Source of the DNA: Sphaeramia orbicularis
Lineage: Eukaryota; Chordata; Actinopteri; Kurtiformes; Apogonidae
Assembly: GCF_902148855.1 (NCBI RefSeq)
Contig: NC_043974.1
Location: 24,545,192-24,609,191 of the forward strand
Reading direction: 5' to 3'
Length of the DNA: 64,000 nt
In this document: in pieces, positions 34,985 through 47,190 of the stretch
Position numbering within the stretch: the first letter of the stretch is position 1
Layout of the letters: each line of letters starts with the position of its first letter
Position numbers and translations under genes: made by a program
Notes under the pieces: generated by a model
Databases searched by the model: none
The model's input: only the letters and a program-made list of their open reading frames with translations
Told to the model about the DNA's origin: nothing

Positions 34985-34999
34985 GGGGGGGGGGGGGGG
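34985..34999 (+). repeat. Poly(G) run upstream of batf2
   Basis: A G15 homopolymer lies about 0.8 kb before the batf2 start codon. Confidence 0.9.
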
Positions 35000-35780
35000 C
35001 TTGGTCCTTCCAGTTTCCTGGCATTAAAGTAGCAGAAATTCCCTGCACGTGAAGGAGGCGTAACCACCATCCTAATTTGGTCAGAAGCCCCAAGACCTTC
35101 CGGTGCGTTCATACCTTCCCCCAGATTTTCCTTATGATGCCTTTATGACTATCAGACATCAGACTACTACATTTTGTATAGTTGGATTTGAAAGTATAGA
35201 AATTCAAAGCAACAAATGAGTAGAAGGTTTGATAATAATAACCAGTATTGCGCGTAAAATCTAAAGGATGGGTTTATTATAAGGCAATGGATACTTTTTT
35301 ATAGGTGCGTGTTCTCTATTAGAGCCTGAAAACTACCAAGCTGTACTTGAAGGCAACATATCGCCTGTATTCCCGTCATCACTCCTTTCTCGTCTACCTC
35401 TAAAGGGTCAGTTTAAAAGAAAGAGAAACCGAAAGCGTCCTGTTGCATCATCAGCTGTCAGGTGCCCAACCCCCCAATAAAACCGCTCACACGCGCTCTC
35501 CAGTCAAGCAGTCACCAAGCAACTAAGAAACACATGAATGACCCCCCCACTACACCCGCATATAACATGACATATAACTCTTGAAGCCAAAAATATCCGT
35601 TTAAAGTGTGTTCCAAGCTGCGCAGACGCGCGTCGGCTGTGCGCCTTCGGGGTTTGGATGGAAACGGTTTCACTTGCGGCCATGCTGCACGGCTCATCCT
35701 GATCCTCATATCAGGTTCATCCTGCCGGTGTTCTGAAACCGATCAAACACTCAGACAGTCTGCTTCTGCTGCGGGAGGAC

Positions 35781-38220
35781 ATGTCCCCGTTATTCATGGA
35801 CTCTGGATACGACTACAACAGCCCCGGTTCAGAGTCAGCGGAGGACAGTCACAGCAACACAGGAGGCTCGGTGAGTAGGTGAACAACACATGTAATAAAT
35901 CAATGAAACTAGTGATCTGTCAATACCAGATGTGTATTGTTTTATTACAGTAATAACAGAAAAAAACAAACAGGTATATATGTGTGTAAAACTTAGTGAT
36001 CCAACAGGTTACTATTTTTATTCAGTGTATAATTATTACACTTATACATGTCACAATAAGGAAAAGGAAACAGCAAAAGAACCATATTATTATTTACATA
36101 TTTTATATATCAGTGCATTCTGGTTCTTTTCCATTAGTTTTTTTCTGCATATAGAATTAATAAAAAACAAACGTACTATTAACCCATAAAGACCCAAACA
36201 TCCAACATTGACCTAAACTAAGCTAAACTGTTTAATACCTGTTGATCCATTAATCCTATCCATTCATGTAAATAATTGGTGTAAAATACAGTTTGTCACC
36301 TTTTCATGGTCATCACATATGACCCATTTGACTTTCAGAGGTTTCATAGTGAACATGGACACACTGTCATCTTCTACAACATTGATTCACCAGTAAAACC
36401 CATGGAGTTTAAAAAATGACAGAGGATGGACACACTTGGTTTATGTTCAGTTAATGATATATTTTGCTGAAAAAAGTCATTTTTTCTACAGTTTTTTCTG
36501 TTTCTGATATAATAACCCTCAACTTCAATCTGAGCTTCAATGAACATCTACATGATTAGTAAATTAAATATAGAAAAATACCATTTTTTCACACACACAC
36601 ACACACAAAAAAGCTGAATACAGAAGATAATATTGCAAAAAATTGTGATAAATCAGTTCAGAAAGGTTGCATATAGAGGAAAAAACATTCGGGAACTGCC
36701 ACAAAAGTAACACTTGGTCTTTATGGGTTGAGCAACTATTAATGCATTGGTAACTAGAAGCACTCGGAGAGCGCAGACCTCCACCAAGGCTGATCAGTGG
36801 CCCCCCCCGTGGGCCCCCCCACCCCCGATCACCACCAAAATTTAATCATTTCTTCCTCATCCCATTTCCAACAAACCCTGAAAATTTCATCCAAATCTGT
36901 CCATAACTTTTTGAGTTATATTGCACACTAACGGACAGACAAACAAACAAACAAACAAACAAACAGACAAACAAACCCTGGCAAAAACATAACCTCCTTG
37001 GCGGAGGTAATAATCAACCGTATTTTTCCCATTGTGCACCACAGACCCACTGTAGACTCGTAGAATGATTAACAGTATTAACTTTTCATTAAGATTCTAT
37101 TCATTTGCTGAATGTAAGTGAACAAAAAGGATGAAACCAAAAACCCCAAAAAACAGGATCGTAGCTGCTGTTCGGTCACAGTTTCGACAGGTTTCAGACT
37201 AGTTATCACAACAGATAATGATTTACTTCTGTTTTTTTTTTTTCTTCAAGTCTGGTGAGTGTGCAGCAGGTTTTCGGGTTCTTTGATGATTATGGAGTAA
37301 TATTTAAGCAGATAAACCGGTGCATTTAGGTGTAAGTTTACTCAAGTATTCAGTATTCAACTTATAAATATCAATACTTTTACAAAATTAACAAGTACTT
37401 TTTGATTGCTTTGCGCTTTAGGTCGCTTTGATGGATACATAAAAACAAGTAAACATGGCCTTGAAAATTAAATTTAAATTTTACAGCAAAAACTAAACTA
37501 AACTATCTGTATAATTTATTTGTTTCGTATCACTGTGCCTTTCTCATGGGAGACTTTGCGCCACATAAATTTAACATCACGCACTGTAACACAACTTCCT
37601 CTCCATCATGTCCGTTTACTTCTTTATTAACATGGGTGAAGTGTGAATTCATGCTGCATTTCATGTGACAGATGAATCTCATGACCTTGTGAACTAAGCA
37701 ACTTCTCAGGACATCAAGTTCAGTAAAATGATGTGTCATGTGTTCTGAGAAGATGAATGAATTCCTCAAAAGGTAGAAGGAAATTCCACGTGAGAACTCA
37801 GAGAATAGGTTCTATAATTAGTGTGATTCTGTTTGTCTGGACAGGAGAGAGAAGATGGACGTCCTTCATCGAACAGAGGGTCTAAAAGGAGGCAGAAGAA
37901 CCGAGACGCCGCGAGGAAGAGTCGGAGAAAACAAACGGAGAGGGCGGACGAGCTTCATGAGGTGGGAAAAGCTCATGTTGTTGTCATCTGCCTTTCCCTC
38001 TGGTCCTGACACCATCATCCTGTGACTCCTGTGTCACTTTCTGTCTCTGTTTTAATCACACCCACAGACACACTGTGTGACTAGTGGTGTGTGTCTTGTG
38101 TAATCTGGCAGCATGCTCACAGCCATTTCTTGTAAATAGTCTGTTTCAGGAGAAGGGCTTTCACTCCCTGTGGTATGCAGTGTCTGGTGGCCCTCCCTTT
38201 CCTCTTTGCCCTCCTCATTT

Positions 38221-38312
<92 letters not shown>

Positions 38313-41300
38313 TAGATCCTCCCACCTCTGATTTTTCCAGTGCCACTATTTTTATGTTTTTTTAGTTCCTTCTTTTTTTTCCTGGGGGCAAATTCCACAC
38401 GTGCAGTTCAACAGACACTTTACACTGTAACGCCACATCATGTACCTTCTAACTGCAGAGCATGCAGGAAAAACTTAATCTATATCCTCCTAAGACCCAG
38501 CTATGGGTTTTCTGTCCACATTTGTGGACAAGAGTTTCACAACTTTATACCAAAAAAAAAAATAGAAAATAGAAAATTGTCCACCACAAAGGACATTCCA
38601 TAAAAATTTTAAAAACTACATCTGAAAAAACTGTTGCATCATGATGTTTCCAATATAGGCACTTATTTAATAAATACAAAAAAAAAGCTTGTACTTTGCT
38701 GACATTTCCTGGGTCTTAGGAGGATATAATGCTTCCTTTTACAAACTCCTCAAGAACCACAGCTCCGAAGTGAAATCAATCTATATGTATTGTTAAAAGC
38801 ACAATAATCAGCAGCTCTAAAAAGCCTCATATTGAACTTCTCTCAAAAAATAGAAAATTGCAAAGCTACATGAGTTACAAATAATAAACCTGAAAATAAA
38901 GGAAATAATGAAGAATATTAAGAAGAGGCATTTAATTAGAGTAGATGATTATAATGACAAATGGACCCGCTACTTCTCCTGCATAGGTCAATGACGTTTC
39001 CAGCTCAAGAATGTTAATTGGACTTAGTGATAAGTAATGACTGTTGTAACCATGTATATGTATATTATTGGCATCGTTATTGTTATTATTATTGTTATTA
39101 TTCTTATTTATATTTCATCTGGTCAGAGATTGTCCACATGTCTTCAGTATACTGGCATTGATAACTGGCATAAAGCGTGGAAATGTATAGCATGCATGGC
39201 CTAAAACCCTTTTTTTTTTGTTTTTTTTTTTGTTTTTTTGGTTTGTGTTTTTTTTTTTTGTTTTACTGTTATTTTGCTCTTTTTTTTGCTCTTTTTTCAT
39301 ATGTAAAGGAAAAATTCAATAAAGATCAAGTCATAAAAAAAAAGAAGAGGCATTTTAATAAGGATAACATGTTGAATAAATGATAATACAAAAAAAGACT
39401 GTAGACCAAATAAATGAGTTGTAGTCAAATTTACGATCATAACACATTACAGAAATTCTTATGATATTTAAGGTTAACTTTTGATAATATCAATGTCAAA
39501 TAGTTTCACGACACATTGCCTGATAATTTATTCACATTTCCAGGTATTTTTCCAGACTCCACATGGTAGCTCTTAAATCTAAATTCTGTGTTACAGACTT
39601 TGCCTCTTTTTTGATGAAATAAAAGGTCAGGTGATAGAGTCACTTCCTTTTTATGACAGTAATAAAATGGTAATCCCTTTAGGTTCCCTCGATCTTTTAT
39701 AGCATCAATAATATAAAAGAAACTAGCATTCATATACTGATAAAACTTTCATGGGTGAATTGTGACTATAGCCACTTTTATACAAAGATCCCAGAAAAAA
39801 GGCGAGATGGTGATCCCACCTTTTATCCACCATTGATTGATTTTCACAGCCAAGCCAAAGGAGGAACAGAAGTGAAACAGGCTGGACTTCTACACAGCAG
39901 ACCTGCATTCCAGAAACAAAGGGCGGTGACGCAGTGCATATGTAGACACTGACATGGATTCTGCGGCAGCTGCCCTGGGTGCTGCAGCTGCATGCCACAG
40001 GTGAAAATGACATGTAACTGCAGCACCAGTGGCACAAAGCAGCAGCACCTGGGGCGTCTGCCGCAGAATTCATGCCAGTTCCTCCATATGCGCTTGCTGT
40101 CTTTCAGGCGCGGGGGTTGCCATCATCAAAATGTCACACCTTGGTTGCAGAACAAGAGGAGTTCCTTTTACATAGTGTTCCAGAATCATGATTTCACCTT
40201 TATCACGGCTCTGTTACTACCTCCAAAGGTATTACAAAGCTGCCATAAAGGTGGGACCAAGTGATCCCCCTTTTTTTGTTTACACAGACATGGTTCCAGA
40301 GTAAAGGCAAAATATTCCCCTAACAGGAGTGCTGTGTAAAAGCGGCTAATGAGTCCATGAGTGAGGCATGTCTACAAAAATTAAATATTTTATCTTATAA
40401 CAGTGTTGGATCTGACCCACCTTTGACCAACACACACTTTATAATAGCCTCACTCCCCTTCTCTCACACTAATATTGCTTTATCTTCCATATAAATGCTT
40501 CACCGATTGTAACAGGCTGTAAAAGTGTATGTTTACCATTTTATGAATGGGTGTGTGTGTGTGTTTGCGTGCATTGATAAAGAGCCCAGACTTTCACTTT
40601 CAGTCTCCTCAGCTCTTTCAGTTCTGTTCTTTTCATGAAGTGTTAATGCATCAGTTACAAAAAAAAAAACAGTCGATGTCAGCAGTTCGTGGTTTTAGGG
40701 GTCAGCAGACATGACACAGGGTAGTTCTACTTGTCATGACCCTTTGACCTCTATGACTATTACTAAAAAATAGTGTGAAGCAATTACAATACTCAGAAAG
40801 GCATCTTGTAGTATTACTTTTCTGGAAATTACCACTTCTCAGATGTCAATGACACTGAAGATGATGATGATGATGGGAGTAAAATCTGCTTCTCAAGAGA
40901 CACAAAATGTAAAAAATGAAACACATGGGGTTTACATGCAGTTTAGAAATAGGAATTATACTCATAAGTTACACATTTTTATTAAGTAAACCAAACTTTT
41001 TTCAAACATTCTCTTTAGAGACACAATTAGTTCACCAACATCACCAACAAATCAAACACTATGTATCCACAGAGTGTATCACCACCTGAATAAAGCGTAA
41101 ATCTCATTGTTTACACACATCTGTATTATCGTATCATCAAGTGTCCTTCTTCAAGGTCAAGGTTTATTGATATAGCACACTTAAGAACAGACACGACTTC
41201 CTCAAAGTGCTGTACATAATCATGAAATAGAATAAAAGTAAAAGACAATAAAAAGAATAAAACAATACTGACGCATAATTCATGCATTTAATGTTTAAAA

Positions 41301-43701
41301 CAATTAATATAAACACCAAAGGCAAAAATTCTTCAAAGTTAAACTCATAGCTGCTTATTTAGACAAATAACACTGTGTCTTATAATCTAATGTGCTGCAT
41401 CAGCTGATAGATTCTAACTCTGTTTTTAGACAGAAAACAACCACAGTAAAACCACAAATCAACTCTGTTTTCTGTACGGTTTGTGTTCTCAGTAGCTGCA
41501 CTAAAGATCTGTTTGGAATCGTCCAAACAAGGTCAGACCTGTCACAGTTTAGTCTGAACCGTGGATCAACATAAGGCAATTTAGCAAAGATAATAACATC
41601 CCATAATAACTTTAAACCTCTACAAGCCTCATAGTCAAACTCACCCATGTAGAACAAACATTGTGATTTCAGCATCAAACTCCATTCTTTTCTTTTATAT
41701 CTGTGTCCAGTGGTGAAAACAACAACAGTGCTTCTAGGTTTTATCACTTTGTCACTTTCTTTTACTCTGAAAGCTGTTTCTTTACAGTTCTCATCCTATC
41801 CGGTCACTTTCTGATGCTTTGGTCAAAGGCCCTGTGACAATGGTTTTCCAGAGTGACTCACTACTCCCTCTAGTGGTCACATAAATCCCCCAGCATGTTC
41901 AGTTTATATCTGTATAATCCAGGGGTGGACAATTAATTTTCCTATGGGGCCACATGAGAAACTTTGACAGTTATTATGGGCCGGATCAATTCACTTGCAG
42001 CTCTGCTCAATATATATCTCTATAAAAACAATAACAATACAATGAAAATGTGGAGCACAGAATACAGCTATTTAATGAATATTCACAAAAACCTTTCCGA
42101 AAATGTGCAAAACAAGCTCCATGTTAACTTTACATGAAAAACCATAAATGCAGCTTTGTTTGCATAACTCAGTTCCTTTTCTAACTTCAGGGAAGAAATA
42201 CTTAGAAGTCCATGTCTTGTTAAAATCTCTGCATTTTTAATCAATCTTTCTTTCTTTTTTTGGCATTAGCTGACATCTTAATGGGCTGAAACTGACCAAC
42301 AAACCAATAAGCTTTATTATAACTATAAGCTTTATGCTGAGTACGGAAAGTATGTGCGAAACACATGATTTACATACATAATTTAGCAGATCCTACAAAA
42401 TAAAAGATGTGTCGTTGTGTTGGTTGTATCTATTACCATGATATATATTTGCATTGACTTTTAATTTGCCAGTGACCTCATGCGGGCCGGTCAGGGTCAG
42501 CTATTGGGCCACATGTGGCCTGCGGGCCTTACTTTGCCCAGGTCTGGTATAATCCGATACATTTGTGTCTTTGACATAACTTTAGAGCTCTTTATCTGAA
42601 ACGCTCTGGTGCTAATCTGCACACCTTCTATACAGAATACAATTTCTTAATATTTAAAGTAGAAATACTCAGATCAGGTCAAACGGGGCTCTACCTGCAT
42701 CCCCCATCTTAATCAGGCCCTTCTGTACGGTGGCCGACAAGGATCAAACACATTGCAACGGTCCAATGCGTCTCAGTTAGAGAAAACAACTGCAAGTACA
42801 GACACGATGCGAATTCACAAATTCAAACACAAGTCCAAACAAGGTACAAAAAGAGGAACGAGGTGCAAATGAAAAAATGTGCTGCAAGAAACAAAAACAA
42901 ATGCATAATCATCAAAGGCTCTGCAAATAAAGAAACGATGCAAACCAAGAAAACATCTGCAAACGAAAAACGCTGCAGAACCAGTCACTACAACAGAAGT
43001 GCTCCAAACCTGTAGGGGGCAGCGTTTATAGACAACGGACTAGTGTCAAATAGAATCAAATAAAAGTCACATGACCGCGCTACGCTGTAACTTCAGTTTG
43101 TTCCCACTGTCAGTCAGCTGTTCACCGTCTCTCTCTCTCCATCCTGTGTGTGTCTTCATTGAGTTGTTCTGCTGACAGCGCCCCCTAAAGGTTTGGAACA
43201 CTTCCATTGTAGCAACTGGTTCTGCAGCGTTTTTCATTTGCAGATGTTTTCTTGGTTTGCATCATTTCTTTATTTACAGAGCATTTGATGATTATGCATG
43301 TGTTTTTGTGTCTTGCGGCGCATTTTTTCATTTGCACCATGTTCCTCTTTTTGTACCCGGTTTAGACTTGTGTTTGAGTTTGTGAATTTGCATCGTCTCT
43401 ATACCTGCAGTTGTTTTCTCTAACTGAGACGCATCGGGCCGTTGCAATGTGTTGGCCCTTGTCAGCCACCGTACTTCTGAAATAACATCAAACTTCTAAG
43501 AATGAAAGCGTACACCGATTGATTCACAGCTTTTTTTAATGCTAAAGAAGGCAACAGTGTAGTAATATTAGCTTGCTTGATATTTTAAAATGATCTCCAA
43601 CAGATTTTTATTTGGTTAAAAATAGTCATTAATTTTTGTAACTTTGACACATTTTATCTGTTCTCTTTCTCTGTGTAATATGTGACTACCAGACACCCCC
43701 C

Positions 43702-43790
<89 letters not shown>

Positions 43791-46043
43791 TCTCTCCATA
43801 CCTACTCACCTCTTTACTGCTGATGTCGCAGTAACGTCACCTTGGGGTCATATTTCAGTTGTCCTGTGGGTTCTGACTTTGACCACACATCATCTACTGG
43901 ATTACTGTTGTAAAGTCTTAAAAAAGTGTGTCATTAATATTTCCAGGCTCAAGAGGGAAGCTTTAGTGTTTTATTACAGTGCAGGTCAGGCTGAATGTGT
44001 TCCTATGTGGACTGCATGTGACTGTGTTTGTTATTAGTCTTTTGATCGATGTCTTTAATCAGTTTTTATGGTTGATGGGTGTCAGTCTCAGAATCATAAA
44101 GACATTTTATCTTCACCTTGTATACAGATATGTCACATTTCTTCTTCGCATGTCAGTCCCTGTCTTTTATTATATTACTTTGGCTCTTGCTTTAACTATT
44201 TTTTTTATTCTTATTTTTTATGTAATTTTTTTTTTTTTTTTTAGATTAACTGAAGCAAATCTAACACATTCGAGCAAAAGTTGAGACTAGAGACAATTTT
44301 GGGATAATAATGGGCTAAAATAATCAAATAATATGATTGAAAATAGGGGATTGTATTCATTATTTGGTACAACAGCAGCATCCAGGGAAGGTGTTGTCCT
44401 TCACGGGGAAAGATTGGCCACCAAATATTTGAGAAAATTACTGAAATGTTTAAAAGCAATGTTTCTCAAAGGAATATAGGAAGGGATTTGAATGTTTCAC
44501 CCTCAGGTACAGAAAATAATTAAAATGCTTAAGGAATCTGAATGTATTCCAAGGACAAAACTGCATCAATAAATGCTACTAATTTATAGGCGGATAGATC
44601 CACATGGGCTCAGTCTGTATGTGAAAAGAAATGACAAATTGGTAAATGCTTTACCAATTTTTTTTATTTGTTTTTGGAATTTGAAATTGAAGTAAGTATT
44701 GATATGTTTCCTGAAGTTTAACATGGAATAACGTCCTGTCATGTTGTTTTCAGTGTAGTACAGGACAAAGATAATTTGCTACTCATTGTTTTCATTTTAA
44801 TTTAATGTCGGAACTTACGTAACTGTACGCAACCCCGAAATCAAACTGAATTGGGGCTGCATGTGGTTAAATAAATATATTCCTAAATTCTGTTCCCTTT
44901 GGCGCAAACAACTAAACATGATCAACAGATTCTGATTCTAATTGACATTAACATTAACTCATAAAATTTGTGTTCCTCTCTTTTTCCTTGTTCTGTGTTT
45001 CTCAGGAGCTCCAAAGACTCGAGCGCTCCAACTCGGCTTTGGAAAAAGAAATCAAAATACTAAAGCGAGACCTGCATGTGTATACGATAACTCTGGAACG
45101 CCATGAGCCTCACTGCTGCATCAAAGCCTCCGGGTCCGGCTCCTCCTCATCCTCCCATCTCATGGTTTCCACCTCACAGGCTCCTTCCAGCTCCTCCAGT
45201 CCTAAAACCTCTTCACAAACATCCGGCTCCACTTTGGCTCCTCTCCAGCCAATCTCCAGTGCCTTAACCTCCAACCTGAGCCTCCGAGGCCTTGACTCTC
45301 TCTTACCTCCACCAACATTAGCCTCATCTCCTGAACTCTTTGACACTTCCTGCTCGCCGCCGCCACCTTATTCCTTCCCTACAGTCCCAGCTGCTCACTC
45401 TTTGTTCAGCAAAGAGAATGTAATCACTCCGCTTCCACTGGATGCCGCGCCCATCTGCACCGGCCTCGTCTCAAACCCTCTACCCTCCACAGACTCTCAG
45501 CCTCATTCTCGACAAGACACTGTACGTCAAAGGTCTTCAGCAGCAGCAAACCCTTTTTGTCAGCTGAGCGACCCAGGTGTTTTTAGTACCTCCTCTTACA
45601 CTGTTCCCGTCACGCTTCACTCTGCTGCTCCTCAGACTCTCCAGACGTCTAATGTGGTGCCTCCTTATCTCCATTTAAGACCTCCAGCAGTAGGAAGTGC
45701 CGGCCTAGAACCCCCCCTGTTTCCTCCACATCCAAACACTTTAAGTCCACCATGTGCTCTTCTATCGTCATCTTTCCAGGATCCTGCTCTTCAGTTGCTC
45801 TCAGTGTCCCCCCAGACAAACCTAGAACATCCCCCTGCCCCTACATTTGACTTAAAACCCACTCAACATCAGCAAACACCCCCTAATCCCACACCCCTGC
45901 TTTCCTTCCTCACAGTCCCCAGTCCCATTAATGTTCATCAGACTACCTCTAGTGACTTAGATGGATCTTCCGTAGAAACCTCAAGTGATCTTTCCCTTTC
46001 TAAGTTATTAGAGGGCAATGACTGGATACTGAGTGGGAATTAG
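35781..46043 (+). CDS. batf2: Basic leucine zipper transcription factor, BATF2 type
   Basis: BATF proteins are AP-1 family factors that pair with JUN proteins and, with IRFs, control immune genes. Three coding exons: 35781-35870 (MSPLFMDSGYDYNSPGSESA...), 37845-37961 and 45006-46043, all phase 0, giving 414 aa. Exon 2 holds the basic region KRRQKNRDAARKSRRKQTER with the N-x7-R DNA contacts (NRDAARKSR). Exon 3 opens with the zipper ELQRLERSNSALEKEIKILK, then LHVYTITLERHEPHC, the BATF family HEP.C ending. The rest, about 300 residues, is Ser/Pro/Thr-rich with no fold visible and ends LSKLLEGNDWILSGN. Human BATF2 (274 aa) also has a long Pro/Ser tail, unlike BATF and BATF3 (about 125 aa). Human BATF2 also neighbours ARL2, which supports the call. 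Intron 2 is about 7 kb and repeat-laden. Confidence 0.9.
35871..36178. other. batf2 intron 1, unique part
   Basis: AT-rich intron sequence after the donor at 35871; nothing else is recognised before the MITE at 36179. Confidence 0.5.
36179..36731 (+). mobile_element. piggyBac-like MITE (family 'CCCATAAAGACCC') in batf2 intron 1
   Basis: TTAA CCCATAAAGACCCAAACA at 36179 is mirrored by TTGGTCTTTATGGG TTGA ending at 36731, with the right TTAA now reading TTGA. The interior matches the copies at 8230 and 54446. A short (CA)n tract lies at 36592-36606. Confidence 0.85.
36760..37011. repeat. Dispersed repeat with mirrored 'cctccaccaagg' ends
   Basis: agcgcagacctccaccaagg near 36771 and ccttggcggaggtaataat ending near 37011 are inverted partners. 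Between them lie ctgaaaatttcatccaaatc, tgtccataactttttgagtt and a (CAAA)n stretch. This form is a common dispersed repeat in fish and other animals. I cannot place it in a class from sequence alone. Confidence 0.55.
38221..38310. repeat. (CA)45 microsatellite in batf2 intron 2
   Basis: An uninterrupted CA dinucleotide tract of about 90 bp, only 260 bp after batf2 exon 2. Confidence 0.97.
38483..38726. mobile_element. Small MITE (family 'TATCCTCCTAAGACCC'), 244 bp
   Basis: TATCCTCCTAAGACCCAG at 38483 is the inverse of CTGGGTCTTAGGAGGATA ending at 38726, perfect over at least 16 bp, flanked by TA. The interior has ggacaagagttt and ccataaa as in the nested copy at 18679-18908. Confidence 0.8.
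39769..40348. mobile_element. Palindromic MITE in batf2 intron 2
   Basis: TAGCCACTTTTATACA at 39769 is the inverse of TGTGTAAAAGCGGCTA ending at 40348. Sub-terminal gatcccacctttta/ggtgggaccaagtgatccc and the central gattctgcggcagctgccct/ggcgtctgccgcagaattc pairs are also inverted, so the whole 580 bp can fold on a centre near 40020. No coding capacity. Confidence 0.7.
41154..41250 (-). repeat. LINE 3' tail remnant
   Basis: aaggtttattgatatagcac followed by cctcaaagtgctgtacataa is the form of a widespread fish LINE 3' end read on the minus strand. The remainder is absent. Confidence 0.45.
41390..41900 (+). repeat. Duplicated segment, copy 1 (batf2 intron 2)
   Basis: The pieces acagtaaaaccacaaatcaa...gtctgaaccgtggat, gatttcagcatcaaactcca...ggtgaaaacaacaac and actactccctctagtggtca recur in the same order at 49270-49377, 49758-49825 and 50930-50955. 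After the hAT at 41920, ataactttagagctctttat at about 42580 also matches ataacgtcatagctctttat at about 51022. Confidence 0.65.
41920..42546. mobile_element. hAT-type MITE (family 'CAGGGGTG'), copy 1
   Basis: Starts CAGGGGTGGACAATTAATTT, ends gggccttactttgcccaggtctg. GTATAATC occurs directly before (41912-41919) and after (42547-42554), a perfect 8-bp target duplication. Internal 'gggccggat' and 'gggccacatgtggcctgcgggcc' motifs are shared in form with the copies at 50109, 52284 and 57493, but this copy is from a diverged subfamily. Confidence 0.85.
42726..43473. mobile_element. Fold-back element with about 300-bp inverted arms
   Basis: TACGGTGGCCGACAAGGATC at 42726 is mirrored by GCCCTTGTCAGCCACCGTA ending at 43473. 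The mirror continues through cattgcaacggtccaatgcg, acaactgcaagtacagacac, aaaacatctgcaaacgaaaa and ccaaacctgtagggggcagcg (about 43001-43024), whose inverse is at about 43177-43200. The two arms (about 42726-43025 and 43176-43473) enclose a 150-bp unique spacer. TA stands at both outer edges. No coding sequence. Confidence 0.85.
43710..43789. repeat. (CA)n microsatellite in batf2 intron 2
   Basis: About 80 bp of CA repeat preceded by a C-rich run. Confidence 0.97.
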
Positions 46044-47190
46044 TCGCACTACAAGCCAAACGACAAGATGTCCAATAATACAGTGCCAAAAGCTTTCTTT
46101 CTGTGTCAAAACTAGGCCTGCAAGAACATGGAATGTACGGTTTTCTGAGATTTGCTTCTTAAAATGCACATGTCAGTATCAAAAGAGTTACTTACAAGTC
46201 TGTAGTCTACCAAGCTGAAACAATTTTGAACTAAAATTCCAGGAACTTATTACATATTCTGAAATAAACGGACATCAAACTTTATTAAATGATGAGAAGA
46301 CCACAAAATGAGTCAACATTTTAAGTTGAGATTGGGTGGAGTGCACACTTCTGTTCTGTTCTGTAACTTCTAGGAAATGCGATTAGGAGACATGTCCATG
46401 CGTGTTTGCATTCTCAGCGTCAATATGTGACAAAGTTAATGTAACGGTTCCTTTTACAGCACCTCAGTTTCCAAGTATTAACTCAGAAAATATACGGTAA
46501 ATTATATCTTTTATGTATATGCATATCAGTAATGAATATGCAGAAATATACAGAGAAGCTACAGCTGAAATACTAAGAAAAACTCTACTAAGTAGGGTGG
46601 TGTTACTACTTTATGTATCAACAGCAATTTTTTTGCAAAGCTTCCTGTATTAATGATGAGTAATAATGAATGTTTTTCTTAATATTTCAGTAGTTTCTCT
46701 GTATTTATCTTCTTATTGAGAGAGTTTTAACTATCTGACTATATAATCTAATGTGCTATATATTAACAGAATAATTAGCAGTGGCAGCTGGTTTAATGTG
46801 ACAAAAATATGCCTTAAATTAAAAAAAAAATATTTAAGTCATTATGTCCTGTAGTTCTGGCAAACATTCATTTGAGTTATTTTTATTGTGTTTAGTTGAG
46901 TTTTATGTGAATGTGTTCATTTTCTTGTCAAAGGAGTGTGTATGTGGCTCCAAAAAACAGGTGACATGAGGCTATACTGTCATTAGTGGATGAAGGATTC
47001 ACCTGTGGGGGCTAATTTCACTAACCTGTAGCCAATCAGAATTGTTTTTTATTTTCTTTACCTTATGGGATATTTTTTTTTTGCTGGATTCCAAATTGTG
47101 TCCAGTGAGATGTGTATGCTTTCAGGACACAACGCCCAAGATTAACCTGCTGCAAATGTCACAGGTAATAAAGCTTTGTTCTGTTTATTA
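46044..47190 (+). other. batf2: 3' UTR of batf2
   Basis: Two AATAAA signals are seen, at 46263-46268 (gaaataaacgg) and 47167-47172 (ggtaataaagctttgttctg). The second has the better downstream T/GT context and would give a 3' UTR of about 1.1 kb; the first would give a short form. Confidence 0.55.

Noticed and set aside
36900-36980. Repeat with spacers suggesting a CRISPR-like array ((CAAA)n, gacagacaaacaaac)
   Set aside because: A simple tetranucleotide repeat in a vertebrate intron, with no unique spacers.
38052-38308. Cys-Val repeat and Thr-His repeat frames
   Set aside because: Translations of a (CA)45 tract; not genes.
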